Positions 1 through 7,666 of a stretch of 64,000 nucleotides of DNA are shown piece after piece (within the stretch, counting starts at the first letter, position 1; each line of letters starts with the position of its first letter). The DNA is from Psychroserpens luteolus (GTDB lineage: Bacteria > Bacteroidota > Bacteroidia > Flavobacteriales > Flavobacteriaceae). A model generated the notes under the pieces. That model did not search any database, was not told where the DNA came from, and saw nothing but the letters and a program-made list of their open reading frames with translations. The position numbers and the translations under genes were made by a program. Where the stretch lies: assembly GCF_021032705.1 (NCBI RefSeq), contig NZ_JAHVXI010000004.1, positions 124,001 to 188,000 of the forward strand, read 5' to 3'.

Positions 1-412
1 ATCCTCTCGAATGCTTACGTTCATTTGCATGTAAACCAGGACTGATAAACTTCCAAAATTGATAGATAATGTATGGAAAGGCTAGAATAAAACCTGCAAA
101 AATAGAGGTCCATATAGCCGCCGAAAACTGACCAGATACACTGGGATTTTGAATTTTAAAAGGAAATTCAGCCGCACAGAACGTGGTGTCTTCTATTCCA
201 ACCATTGTTGATATGTCGCACAACCATTGATAGGTTGGAAAGCTCATGCGTTTAGGAGCAAATATGATGTCTTCAAAAATAAAGTCACTAAATATAAATG
301 CTACTGTGCCGCAAATTAATATTGCTACTGTAATACGTATTAAATGCCACCTTAAATCTTCAAGATGATCTAGAAAAGACATTTCCTTTTCTTCGGAATT
401 CTTTTTTGCCAT
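1..412 (-). CDS. tatC: Sec-independent protein translocase TatC (partial, N-terminal part)
   Basis: The reverse strand from 412 downward reads MAKKNSEEKEMSFLDHLEDL and continues open to the left edge, giving about 137 residues of the N-terminal part. The FLDHLEDLR motif followed by a first transmembrane helix, a periplasmic loop containing two cysteines, and a second helix with FAGFILAFPYIIYQFW is the standard TatC N-terminus. TatC is the membrane receptor for twin-arginine signal peptides. The ATG shares one base with the TAA stop of the upstream kdsD gene (TAATG), so the two genes are probably cotranscribed and translationally coupled. The C-terminal half lies outside the window. Confidence 0.93.
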   Translation of the reverse strand, partial: MAKKNSEEKEMSFLDHLEDLRWHLIRITVAILICGTVAFIFSDFIFEDIIFAPKRMSFPTYQWLCDISTMVGIEDTTFCAAEFPFKIQNPSVSGQFSAAIWTSIFAGFILAFPYIIYQFWKFISPGLHANERKHSRG

Positions 413-1377
413 TATATAATACCTTCTTTTATTAGATCATGTAAGTGAATGACACCAGCATATTCACCGTTTTTTTCAACTAGTAGTTGAGAGATGCCAT
501 GAGTTTCCATAAGTTCCATAGCATCAACAGCCATGGCATCTTCATCAATTCTTTTTGGGCTACTGCTCATGATATCCTTAGCAGTCAAGTGAAGGAATTC
601 ATCACTTTTTGTTAGCATTCGTCTCAAATCACCATCGGTTATTATTCCTGCAATCTTATTATTGTCAACAACAGCAGTAACACCAAGCATTTTTTCTGAA
701 ATTTCAACAATAACGTCTCTAGCAATAGTGTGAAGTTCCACTTTTGGTTTTTGATTAACTGATGATAAATCACTTACTCTAAGATACAAGCGTTTTCCAA
801 GAGCACCACCAGGATGATATTTGGCAAAATCTTTACTTGAAAAACCACGTAATTCTAATAAGCAAACGGCTAGAGCATCTCCAATAACCAATTGCGCAGT
901 TGTACTCGTGGTAGGTGCTAAATTGTTCGGACAAGCCTCTTGCTCAACATAAGCATTGAGAATAAAATCGGCTTGTTGAGCTAAAAACGATGAATCATTA
1001 CCAGTAATAGCAATCATTTTGTTTTTAGCATTTTTAATTAATGGCACTAACACTTTAATTTCAGGTGTATTTCCGCTTTTAGAAATACAAATTACAACAT
1101 CATCCTCTAAGATCAACCCAAGATCACCATGAATGGCATCGGCTGCGTGCATAAAAACTGATGGTGTTCCAGTAGAATTTAGTGTAGCCACAATTTTATT
1201 GGCGATGATAGCACTTTTACCAATTCCTGTAATGATAACACGACCTTTAGAATTGTATATTAAGCTAACTGCGTTAGCAAAATCGTCGGTTAATAAATCA
1301 CTTAAATTGGCAATGGCATCACGCTCTAAATCTATGGTTTTTCTAGCGGTTTCTAGGATAGATTGTATACTGTTCAA
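412..1377 (-). CDS. kdsD: Arabinose-5-phosphate isomerase (KdsD/KpsF family), SIS plus two CBS domains
   Basis: The 321-residue protein has the KpsF/GutQ/KdsD layout: a SIS sugar-isomerase domain at about residues 35-170 (ITGIGKSAII, CISKSGNTPEI and the TTSTTAQLVIGDALAV stretch), then two CBS domains at about 205-320. The family interconverts ribulose-5-phosphate and arabinose-5-phosphate, the first step to the KDO sugar of lipopolysaccharide. No ATG is available between the upstream in-frame stop and the conserved region, so the start is most likely the TTG at 1377; an ATT one codon earlier is the alternative. The length is normal for the family. It precedes tatC with a one-base overlap and diverges from recQ. 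Confidence 0.93.
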   Translation of the reverse strand: MNSIQSILETARKTIDLERDAIANLSDLLTDDFANAVSLIYNSKGRVIITGIGKSAIIANKIVATLNSTGTPSVFMHAADAIHGDLGLILEDDVVICISKSGNTPEIKVLVPLIKNAKNKMIAITGNDSSFLAQQADFILNAYVEQEACPNNLAPTTSTTAQLVIGDALAVCLLELRGFSSKDFAKYHPGGALGKRLYLRVSDLSSVNQKPKVELHTIARDVIVEISEKMLGVTAVVDNNKIAGIITDGDLRRMLTKSDEFLHLTAKDIMSSSPKRIDEDAMAVDAMELMETHGISQLLVEKNGEYAGVIHLHDLIKEGII

Positions 1378-1394
1378 AATTAATTTTTTTTGAG

Positions 1395-1425
1395 TTTGAT
1401 GGGTTTAAAGAAATTGTTATCTTTA
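1395..1425 (+). promoter_or_regulatory. Predicted recQ promoter
   Basis: TTTG at 1395-1398 and TATCTTTA at 1418-1425 match the Bacteroidota -33 (TTTG) and -7 (TAnnTTTG) elements, the latter 7 of 8, with 19 bases between. They lie 39 bases upstream of the recQ ATG in the gap between divergent kdsD and recQ. Confidence 0.5.
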
Positions 1426-1463
1426 GGTTTATGCAAATGTATCAAAAATACTAATAGGGATTA

Positions 1464-3665
1464 ATGAGTATAAAAGAAATTGATATACATTCTGCACTCA
1501 AACAATACTTCGGATTTACAAAATTTAAAGGCCTTCAGGAAAGTGTTATTAAAAGTGTTGTTGCTGGTGAGGATGTATTCGTTATAATGCCCACAGGAGG
1601 TGGTAAATCATTATGTTATCAACTTCCTGCATTGATAAAAGAGGGAACAGCAATTATTGTATCACCATTAATTGCCTTAATGAAAAATCAAGTAGATGCG
1701 ATTAGAGGTGTTTCAAATGAAGAGGGCGTCGCTCATGTTTTAAATTCTTCACTAAATAAAACAGAAGTTAAACGCGTAAAAGAAGACATTACCAACGGCG
1801 TAACAAAACTATTGTATGTCGCACCAGAATCCTTAACTAAAGAAGAACATGTAGAATTTTTGAGATCGGTGACCATTTCATTTATGGCTGTAGATGAGGC
1901 TCATTGTATTAGTGAATGGGGACACGATTTTAGACCAGAATATAGAAACCTACGACACATCATTAAACGTATTGGAGACAATATCCCAATTATAGGTCTA
2001 ACTGCGACGGCAACGCCTAAAGTACAAGAGGATATATTGAAGAGTTTAGATATACAAAATGCCAAAACCTTCAAAGCGTCTTTTAATAGACCTAATTTAT
2101 ACTACGAAATACGTCCAAAAACCAAAAATGTAGATGCAGATATTATTCGTTTTGTAAAGAAAAATGAGGGTAAATCAGGTATTGTTTATTGTTTAAGTCG
2201 TAAACGTGTTGAAGAATTAGCACAAGTCTTACAAGTTAACGGTATAAAAGCTGTGCCTTATCATGCAGGATTAGATCCCAAAACGCGTGTTAAACATCAA
2301 GATATGTTCTTGATGGAAGATTGTGATGTTGTGGTTGCTACCATAGCTTTTGGGATGGGAATTGATAAACCAGATGTACGTTTTGTAATTCATCATGATA
2401 TTCCTAAAAGTATTGAAAGTTATTATCAAGAAACAGGACGTGCTGGACGAGATGGAGGAGAAGGTCATTGTTTGGCATACTACGCTTACAAAGATATCGA
2501 GAAGTTAGAGAAGTTTATGTCTGGTAAACCTGTTGCTGAACAGGAAATTGGTCATGCTTTGTTACAGGAAGTTGTCGCTTTTGCAGAGAGTTCTGTGTCG
2601 AGACGAAAATTCATTTTGCATTATTTTGGAGAAGAATTTGACAACGCTACTGGTGAAGGTGGTGATATGGACGATAATGTGCGCAACCCTAAAAAGCAAC
2701 ATGAGGCCATGGATCATGTTGTGACTTTATTACAAACTGTTGACAAAACAAATGAAAAATATAAATCTAAAGATTTAGTGCAAGTTTTAATTGGCCAAAC
2801 CAATGCCTTGATTTCTTCTCATAAAACAGATATGCAACCATTCTTCGGAATAGGAAAAGATAAAGACAAGCGCTATTGGATGGCCTTGATTCGTCAGGTT
2901 TTAGTTGTAGGATTCCTTAAAAAAGATATTGAAACTTATGGTGTTTTACGATTACCAGATGCTGGTAAAGCATTTTTAAAATCACCAAAATCATTTATGA
3001 TGACCGAAGACCATGTGTTTGATGAAGGTAGTGACGATGGTATTGTTACGGCAGCTAAAGGTGGCGGAGCAGTAGCGGATGAAACGCTTATGAAAATGCT
3101 TAAAGATTTGCGGAAGCGAAATGCTAAACGTCTCGGAGTTCCACCTTTTGTGATTTTTCAAGATCCTTCTTTAGAAGATATGGCGCTAAAATACCCAATT
3201 ACATTAGAAGAGTTGAGTAATGTGCATGGTGTAGGTGATGGAAAGACAAAAAAGTATGGAAAAGATTTTGTTGCTCTCATTGCTCAATATGTAGAGGATA
3301 ATGATATTGATAGACCAGATGATTTTGTTGTGAAAAGTACAGGTTCTAACTCTGCAATCAAACTATATATTATTCAAAATGTAGATCGAAAATTACCGTT
3401 AACAGACATCGCATCTTCAAAAGGAATGTCTATGCCTGATTTTATAAAAGAAATGGAAGCTATCGTATTCTCTGGGACGAAACTTAATATCGACTACTGG
3501 TTAGATGATATTTTAGATGAGGATCAACAGGAAGAAATTCACGATTATTTCATGGAGTCTGAAACGGATAAAATTTCAGAAGCCATTGAAGAATTTGATG
3601 GTGATTATGACGATGAAGAACTACGACTATATCGCATCAAGTTTATTAGTGAAGTCGCTAACTAG
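1464..3665 (+). CDS. recQ: ATP-dependent DNA helicase RecQ
   Basis: The 733-residue superfamily 2 helicase carries Walker A (PTGGGKS, K48), motif II DEAH (VDEAHCISEWGHDFRP), motif III (LTATATPK) and motif VI (QETGRAGRDG), followed by the RQC region and an HRDC domain (about residues 535-615, with VPPFVIFQD and NVHGVGDGK). It unwinds DNA 3' to 5' in recombination and replication-fork repair. The RQC region lacks the four zinc-binding cysteines of E. coli RecQ: the matching segment reads SSVSRRKFILHYFGEE and then GEGGDMDDNVRNPKK. An acidic tail of about 100 residues follows HRDC. The ATG at 1464 lies well placed behind a predicted promoter. Confidence 0.95.
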   Translation: MSIKEIDIHSALKQYFGFTKFKGLQESVIKSVVAGEDVFVIMPTGGGKSLCYQLPALIKEGTAIIVSPLIALMKNQVDAIRGVSNEEGVAHVLNSSLNKTEVKRVKEDITNGVTKLLYVAPESLTKEEHVEFLRSVTISFMAVDEAHCISEWGHDFRPEYRNLRHIIKRIGDNIPIIGLTATATPKVQEDILKSLDIQNAKTFKASFNRPNLYYEIRPKTKNVDADIIRFVKKNEGKSGIVYCLSRKRVEELAQVLQVNGIKAVPYHAGLDPKTRVKHQDMFLMEDCDVVVATIAFGMGIDKPDVRFVIHHDIPKSIESYYQETGRAGRDGGEGHCLAYYAYKDIEKLEKFMSGKPVAEQEIGHALLQEVVAFAESSVSRRKFILHYFGEEFDNATGEGGDMDDNVRNPKKQHEAMDHVVTLLQTVDKTNEKYKSKDLVQVLIGQTNALISSHKTDMQPFFGIGKDKDKRYWMALIRQVLVVGFLKKDIETYGVLRLPDAGKAFLKSPKSFMMTEDHVFDEGSDDGIVTAAKGGGAVADETLMKMLKDLRKRNAKRLGVPPFVIFQDPSLEDMALKYPITLEELSNVHGVGDGKTKKYGKDFVALIAQYVEDNDIDRPDDFVVKSTGSNSAIKLYIIQNVDRKLPLTDIASSKGMSMPDFIKEMEAIVFSGTKLNIDYWLDDILDEDQQEEIHDYFMESETDKISEAIEEFDGDYDDEELRLYRIKFISEVAN

Positions 3666-3724
3666 AATTTATATCATTTAGTAAATACTGGAGTATATTC
3701 TAAAAATAAATGTTAAATATTTTT

Positions 3725-3747
3725 TATAGTTAGGAATCCTAACTATA
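3725..3747. promoter_or_regulatory. Perfect 23-bp palindromic operator (core TTAGGAATCCTAA)
   Basis: Positions 3725-3747 form a perfect inverted repeat around A3736, with arms TATAGTTAGGA and TCCTAACTATA. The core TTAGGAATCCTAA (3730-3742) recurs, degenerate, at 4036-4048 and 5077-5089. It overlaps the -7 element just downstream. The odd palindrome suits a dimeric winged-helix repressor; the MarR protein at 5122 is the obvious candidate (inference). Confidence 0.75.
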
Positions 3748-3751
3748 TTTG
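3744..3751 (+). promoter_or_regulatory. -7 promoter element of the thioredoxin-like operon
   Basis: TATATTTG is a perfect TAnnTTTG match, 34 bases before the ATG at 3785. Its first four bases lie inside the palindrome, so a bound dimer should block RNA polymerase. Confidence 0.65.
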
Positions 3752-3784
3752 TTGCGCAATAATGCATAACTAAAAATATATCAC

Positions 3785-4018
3785 ATGAGTAAATCAATTT
3801 TTTACCACGCAGGCTGTTCGGTTTGTGTGAGCGCAGAACATGACATTGTTAACTTAGTAGGTAAAGACAATGTTGAGATTGTTAATATAGGCGAAGATCG
3901 ATCTAGAATTTCAGAAGCTGAAAACGCAGGTGTAATATCTGTTCCTGCTTTAGTAACGCCCAACGGACATACATTACATATCAACTTTGGAGCGTCAATG
4001 GCAGACGTGAAGGGTTAA
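3785..4018 (+). CDS. Small thioredoxin-fold protein with CSVC active site
   Basis: A 77-residue protein with no signal peptide, so cytoplasmic. It starts with a beta strand (SIFYHA) followed at once by GCSVC, a C-x2-C redox pair at the start of a helix, and has SVPALV near residue 55, matching the cis-proline loop of thioredoxin and glutaredoxin folds. It is shorter than classical thioredoxin (about 105 residues) and closer to glutaredoxin-like minimal proteins. It is the first gene after the perfect palindrome and heads the presumed MarR-controlled group. A thiol-disulfide role is inferred from the motif; the partner is unknown. Confidence 0.75.
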   Translation: MSKSIFYHAGCSVCVSAEHDIVNLVGKDNVEIVNIGEDRSRISEAENAGVISVPALVTPNGHTLHINFGASMADVKG

Positions 4019-4030
4019 TTTTTTAATTCA

Positions 4031-4067
4031 TATAGTTAGGATTCCTAATTTAATGGAGTCCTAACTA
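4031..4067. promoter_or_regulatory. Tandem operator-like sites between the thioredoxin-like gene and the 240-residue gene
   Basis: TTAGGATTCCTAA at 4036-4048 matches the core TTAGGANTCCTAA exactly. A weaker site (AATGGAGTCCTAA) follows 16 bases later at 4052-4064. The outer arms TAGTTAGGA (4033-4041) and TCCTAACTA (4059-4067) could also pair as an RNA hairpin. A poor -7 candidate (TAATTTAA, 4046-4053) overlaps, so an internal regulated promoter is possible but not shown. Confidence 0.6.
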
Positions 4068-4085
4068 TTCTATATCAACAACAAA

Positions 4086-4808
4086 ATGAAAACAATAATT
4101 TTATCAATAACAGCAATATTTATTTTAAGTACAACATGGTCTTGTGCGCAAGACAATCCATATAATAATGACGACTTCAGTATAAAAGAGGTCACTGTAA
4201 CCCATAAAGCAGATTTAGGCCTAACCGTTTGGGAAATAGCAGTAAAAGGTAAAGCAGCACATACGACTCCAATAAAAGCAGGACAATTAGACGGTGCTCC
4301 TGTATTAGGTTATGTATTTCCTACGTCTTTAAAACCGACAGACGTTGGTTTTAATCAAACCAATGGAATAGTAGCACTAGCATTAACATCACATCCCGAT
4401 TTTGATGATACGCCTCTATGGGATGAAAATAACGACAGGAACTATGATAATGATGGTATTATTTGGCATCCGCATTGGGTGGTTTTACATGAAGACAAAA
4501 GAGTGGCTGGCGGACTTTCAGTTAAGCAATTTAAAAAAGCAGATAAGACCGTTGTTTTACCACCAACTAACCCTGGAATGCCTATGTATATGGATTCTCC
4601 TGGCTATCCTGTAACAGCAAATGATAGTACAATTAAAGTTGTTGTACCAGATTATAGAATTAATAATCAAGTTGATTTTAATTATGATGGTGTTACCGCT
4701 TTTATGAAAGTGAATACGAGTAATGACAATCTACCAATGCTAGGCGTATATAATGTATTTAGTGTTGCTAGTGGAGATTTATCATTGCCTTATAAAGTGA
4801 AGAAATAA
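4086..4808 (+). CDS. Secreted or lipid-anchored protein of unknown function
   Basis: I do not recognise the family. The 240-residue protein has an N-terminal signal (MKTIILSITAIFILSTTWSC) ending in a possible lipobox cysteine, followed by AQDNP; cleavage after SCA by signal peptidase I is also possible. The mature part is rich in Asp, Asn and Thr, with an acidic stretch (DENNDRNYDNDG) next to IIWHPHWVVLH, which could bind metal, and a Pro/Met segment (PGMPMYMDSPGYP). It looks like an all-beta periplasmic or surface protein. It lies between two operator-bearing intervals, and its TAA overlaps the ATG of the DUF2024 gene by one base, so it belongs to the same operon. Confidence 0.6.
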   Translation: MKTIILSITAIFILSTTWSCAQDNPYNNDDFSIKEVTVTHKADLGLTVWEIAVKGKAAHTTPIKAGQLDGAPVLGYVFPTSLKPTDVGFNQTNGIVALALTSHPDFDDTPLWDENNDRNYDNDGIIWHPHWVVLHEDKRVAGGLSVKQFKKADKTVVLPPTNPGMPMYMDSPGYPVTANDSTIKVVVPDYRINNQVDFNYDGVTAFMKVNTSNDNLPMLGVYNVFSVASGDLSLPYKVKK

Positions 4809-5071
4809 TGAAAGTTTCTGTTTGGGATACCTATGTAAAGCGTGATGACGGACGAATAATGCATTTTGATATTCTGGTGCCTAGTGAAGTTACCGATGAG
4901 GTTACAGTGTTTAACTTCGGAAATGAATATTTAAAGCGTAAATCTATTAATAATAAGGTGTTATCTGTAAAAGAGTGTCGTTTATGCCATATCGAACAGG
5001 CGACGCAAGACATCGAGCACGAGATTCTAAATAAGGGTTATTTTATTATTGAAATGGAACATTGTGATTAA
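4808..5071 (+). CDS. DUF2024 family protein
   Basis: An 87-residue cytoplasmic protein starting MKVSVWDTYVKRDDGRIMHF, the characteristic DUF2024 N-terminus, and carrying the family CRLCHIEQA motif before GYFIIEME. Structure and function of the family are poorly described. The C-x2-C-H string resembles a haem c site, but the protein has no export signal and the motif is a family trait, so a thiol or metal role is more likely. The ATG overlaps the previous stop (TAATG). An intrinsic terminator 22 bases after its stop closes the operon just before marR. Confidence 0.8.
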   Translation: MKVSVWDTYVKRDDGRIMHFDILVPSEVTDEVTVFNFGNEYLKRKSINNKVLSVKECRLCHIEQATQDIEHEILNKGYFIIEMEHCD

Positions 5072-5076
5072 TTTAA

Positions 5077-5094
5077 TTAGGATGACTAACTTTG
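5077..5094 (+). promoter_or_regulatory. Operator-like site and -7 element of the marR promoter
   Basis: TTAGGATGACTAA (5077-5089) matches the TTAGGANTCCTAA core at all but two arm positions, and TAACTTTG (5087-5094) is a perfect -7 element overlapping it. The arrangement predicts that the MarR protein represses its own gene. Confidence 0.6.
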
Positions 5095-5121
5095 TCCCGC
5101 AATTAAAGCGGGACTTTTTTT
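5094..5121 (+). terminator. Intrinsic terminator directly before the marR start codon
   Basis: Arms GTCCCGC (5094-5100) and GCGGGAC (5108-5114) form a perfect 7-bp GC-rich stem with loop AATTAAA, followed by seven T (5115-5121) and then the ATG at 5122. It should end the upstream operon. Its left arm begins on the last base of the marR -7 element, so marR transcripts would start within or after that arm and escape termination. Confidence 0.8.
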
Positions 5122-5727
5122 ATGAAAAACAATAGTATTTTTAATCCAGATCAACAGCAAAAGGACTTGTCAAGTAAAATTGTTACAGGTCTTGAACGTA
5201 TCTCCGAAGTATTTAAAATATTACTTTGGGAGAAATCAAAAGTTGTGGGTTTGAGTCCAATTCAAATTCAAATTCTTGTTTTTATTGCTTTTCATAAAGA
5301 ACAGCTGTGTAATGTAAGTCATCTTGCAAAAGAATTTAACGTGACCAAGCCAACAGTTAGTGATGCCATTAAGATTTTAGATAAAAAAGGTCTGATTATT
5401 AAAGACTACTCATCTTCAGATAGTCGTCGCTATACAATTCAATTATCTGGAACTGGAAAGACGATGATTTCAGAAATACATGATTTTGCAAACCCTCTTA
5501 AGTCTCAACTAGATCATTTTAATCAACCAGAATTAGAAAGCCTATTTGAAACGATTAGTGAGCTTATCTATAAACTCAATAGAACAGGTGTGTTGACTGT
5601 GCAACGTACTTGTTTTGGATGTCAATTTTATCAAAAAAATGAAACCTCAGATTATTGCAGATTACTCGAAAAAGAACTGATGAGTAAAGATATTAGACTT
5701 GATTGTCCTGAGTTTGAAGAAAAGTAA
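5122..5727 (+). CDS. MarR family regulator with a four-cysteine C-terminal tail
   Basis: The 201-residue protein has a MarR winged helix-turn-helix at about residues 25-125: IQILVFIAFHKE, the recognition region LAKEFNVTKPTVSDAIKIL, and the wing KDYSSSDSRRYTIQLS. After the dimerisation helices comes an unusual tail with cysteines at 164, 167, 179 and 195, a C-x2-C-x11-C-x15-C-P pattern. That spacing could hold zinc or an iron-sulfur cluster, or act as a thiol switch; ordinary MarR proteins of about 145 residues lack it. Operator-like palindromes precede its own gene and the adjacent operon, which suggests local repression and autoregulation. The start at 5122 follows the terminator T-run directly. 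Confidence 0.88.
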   Translation: MKNNSIFNPDQQQKDLSSKIVTGLERISEVFKILLWEKSKVVGLSPIQIQILVFIAFHKEQLCNVSHLAKEFNVTKPTVSDAIKILDKKGLIIKDYSSSDSRRYTIQLSGTGKTMISEIHDFANPLKSQLDHFNQPELESLFETISELIYKLNRTGVLTVQRTCFGCQFYQKNETSDYCRLLEKELMSKDIRLDCPEFEEK

Positions 5728-5731
5728 TTGA

Positions 5732-6184
5732 TTATTTTTTCTTCTTGTTATTAATTACTGAAAAAGTAATCTCATGCTTTTTACAGGTCAAGACTAATTC
5801 ATTCAGTTTTGAATTGGTAATTTTTGCTGCATCTTCTTCTTCAATTTGAAAATCAATTTTAGTAATGCTACGTCCTTTTACATCGGTAGGGTCAGACTCA
5901 AATTCAACCGAGTCAGATTCTAACTTTAGCTCAAAGTTTTCACCTATCATAATCAATTGTCCTCCTATTTTTGTTTTGACATGAAAATTTCCAACAATAA
6001 CCGTTTGAAAGAAATAATAACCGCCAAGTTCGTTTAGCCCAGCATACAAGACATTTTGTTCAGCAATAGCATATGGTTCATGCTCGATGTCGTTAGTAAT
6101 AGCCTCAATTGTATCTAAAACAGCTTTAGTTTCTGATGGTTTAGAATTTCCGAGGGCAGATTTTAGTTTAGTGAAGAAACTCAT
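5732..6184 (-). CDS. Conserved hypothetical cytoplasmic protein
   Basis: I do not recognise a named family. The 150-residue protein has no signal or membrane segment. It starts with a basic amphipathic region (MSFFTKLKSALGNSKP), then alternating hydrophobic beta strands (GGYYFFQTVIVGNFHVKT, GGQLIMIGENFELKLES), a charged EEEDAA stretch and a lysine-rich end (NNKKKK). The predicted all-beta core suggests a small barrel or lipid-binding-like fold, which is only an impression. It is convergent with marR, with 4 bases between the stops, and diverges from the immunophilin gene. Confidence 0.6.
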   Translation of the reverse strand: MSFFTKLKSALGNSKPSETKAVLDTIEAITNDIEHEPYAIAEQNVLYAGLNELGGYYFFQTVIVGNFHVKTKIGGQLIMIGENFELKLESDSVEFESDPTDVKGRSITKIDFQIEEEDAAKITNSKLNELVLTCKKHEITFSVINNKKKK

Positions 6185-6262
6185 GGTATTGTTATTTTAG
6201 GCAAAGCTAATCTTATAGCATTCAAATTCCAAATCTTGTTTCTCACTTCTAATAGAGTTTGT

Positions 6263-6270
6263 TATCTTTG
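6263..6270 (+). promoter_or_regulatory. -7 promoter element of the cyclophilin-FKBP gene
   Basis: TATCTTTG is a perfect TAnnTTTG match 24 bases before the ATG at 6294. No clear -33 TTTG was found at the usual distance. Confidence 0.55.
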
Positions 6271-6293
6271 CACCTCAATTTAAATAATACACG

Positions 6294-7226
6294 ATGCAAG
6301 ACGGTTTATACGCAAAATTTAATACAACAAAAGGCGAAATTTTAGTCGCTTTAGAATATCAAAAAACACCAGGCACAGTCGGTAACTTTGTAGCTTTAGC
6401 AGAAGGAAATTTAGAAAATGCAGTGAAGCCTCAAGGTACTCCTTATTATGATGGCTTAAAGTTTCACAGAGTGATTCCAGATTTTATGATTCAAGGTGGT
6501 TGCCCTCAAGGTACTGGAACTGGAAATCCAGGTTATAAGTTTGATGATGAGTTTCATCCAGATTTAAAACATGATGGGCCAGGAGTACTATCTATGGCTA
6601 ATGCTGGACCAGGAACAAATGGAAGTCAGTTTTTCATCACACATGTTGAGACACCTTGGTTGGATAATAATCATACAGTTTTTGGAAAAGTAATTGAAGG
6701 TCAAGATGTTGTTGATGCTATTGCTCAAGGTGATCAAATTGATACTTTGGAAATTGTGAAAGTAGGAGCAGATGCTGAAGGTTTTAATGCTATTGAAGCG
6801 TTTAGAGTGTTTGAAGGCGCGAGAGAAAAAAGAGTTGAGGCAGAACGTGAAGCTGCAAAAGCTGAGTTAGATAAATTAGCGGCTGGTTTTGAAGAAACTA
6901 AAAGCGGATTACGTTACCAAATCATTCAAAAAGGAAGTGGAAAAGCTGCCGAGGCTGGTAAAATGGTATCTGTACATTACAAAGGACAATTGGCAGACGG
7001 AACTGTATTTGATTCGTCATACAAAAGAAATGCACCATTAGATTTTCAAGTGGGTGTAGGTCAGGTTATTCCTGGTTGGGATGAAGGGATTTGTTTACTT
7101 AACGTAGGTGATAAAGCACGTTTAGTTATTCCAAGCGATCTAGGTTATGGATCTGCAGGCGCAGGAGGTGTGATTCCACCAAATGCAACTTTGGTTTTTG
7201 ATGTAGAATTAATGGATGTAAAATAA
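6294..7226 (+). CDS. Dual-family peptidyl-prolyl isomerase (cyclophilin-FKBP fusion)
   Basis: The 310-residue protein joins two unrelated proline isomerases. Residues 1 to about 165 are a cyclophilin ([41 protein letters not shown]). A charged helical linker follows (about 170-205, [17 protein letters not shown]). Residues 205-310 are an FKBP domain ([46 protein letters not shown]). No signal peptide is visible, so it should act in the cytoplasm in protein folding. Fusions of this type have been described under names such as CFBP and FCBP. A strong bidirectional hairpin follows the stop. Confidence 0.93.
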   Translation: MQDGLYAKFNTTKGEILVALEYQKTPGTVGNFVALAEGNLENAVKPQGTPYYDGLKFHRVIPDFMIQGGCPQGTGTGNPGYKFDDEFHPDLKHDGPGVLSMANAGPGTNGSQFFITHVETPWLDNNHTVFGKVIEGQDVVDAIAQGDQIDTLEIVKVGADAEGFNAIEAFRVFEGAREKRVEAEREAAKAELDKLAAGFEETKSGLRYQIIQKGSGKAAEAGKMVSVHYKGQLADGTVFDSSYKRNAPLDFQVGVGQVIPGWDEGICLLNVGDKARLVIPSDLGYGSAGAGGVIPPNATLVFDVELMDVK

Positions 7227-7245
7227 TCTAATACCGCACATAAAT

Positions 7246-7275
7246 AAAAAAGCACCAAGACTCTGGTGCTTTTTT
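7246..7275. terminator. Bidirectional intrinsic terminator
   Basis: Arms AAAAAGCACCA (7247-7257) and TGGTGCTTTTT (7264-7274) with the six-base loop AGACTC form a strong hairpin with A and T tails on both sides. It serves the convergent immunophilin gene and the minus-strand gene ending at 7286. Confidence 0.85.
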
Positions 7276-7285
7276 ATTTATAAAT

Positions 7286-7666
7286 CTAATTGTTTTTATA
7301 GATTAAATCTACAATTAACTCTGCGGTATTCTTATTAAAAGTGACTTTATAAGTTGAGTTTTTAGTGTCATTTTCCTTGATGTAAAGTTCATTAACTAAG
7401 GTCAATTTATTTTTAGAAATATAATAATCTAAGTCTACTTTGTCTGTATCAATTGTAAATTTCGAAATCTTTTTATTGTTTTCACACGTACATTCTGTTG
7501 AAGTTACATCTGGGATATTAATACCAGTCCTTAATTCGATATTATCGATATTAAAACGCTCGCAGGATTGCGAGTTGTAAATATATCTTCCAAAACCTTG
7601 TAAACTACCATAGAGTATGAGCATTAAAAGTCCAATTAATGCAATACCAAGAAGTAATTTTTTCAT
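7286..7666 (-). CDS. Small membrane-anchored or secreted hypothetical protein
   Basis: A 126-residue protein of unrecognised family. Residues 4-24 (LLLGIALIGLLMLILYGSL) form a hydrophobic anchor or uncleaved signal, followed by an extracytoplasmic domain with three cysteines (SQSCERF and ECTCENNKK) and alternating polar beta strands. The Cys pattern suggests a disulfide. It is a stand-alone gene between a shared terminator and the tandem 142-residue genes. Confidence 0.55.
   Translation of the reverse strand: MKKLLLGIALIGLLMLILYGSLQGFGRYIYNSQSCERFNIDNIELRTGINIPDVTSTECTCENNKKISKFTIDTDKVDLDYYISKNKLTLVNELYIKENDTKNSTYKVTFNKNTAELIVDLIYKNN

Noticed and set aside
1133-1393. Plus-strand open frame of 86 codons opposite kdsD
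   Set aside because: It is the antisense shadow of a well-supported gene, with no recognisable protein features.
4979-5000. CRLCH in the DUF2024 protein as a haem c site
   Set aside because: No export signal exists and the motif is a fixed trait of this cytoplasmic family.
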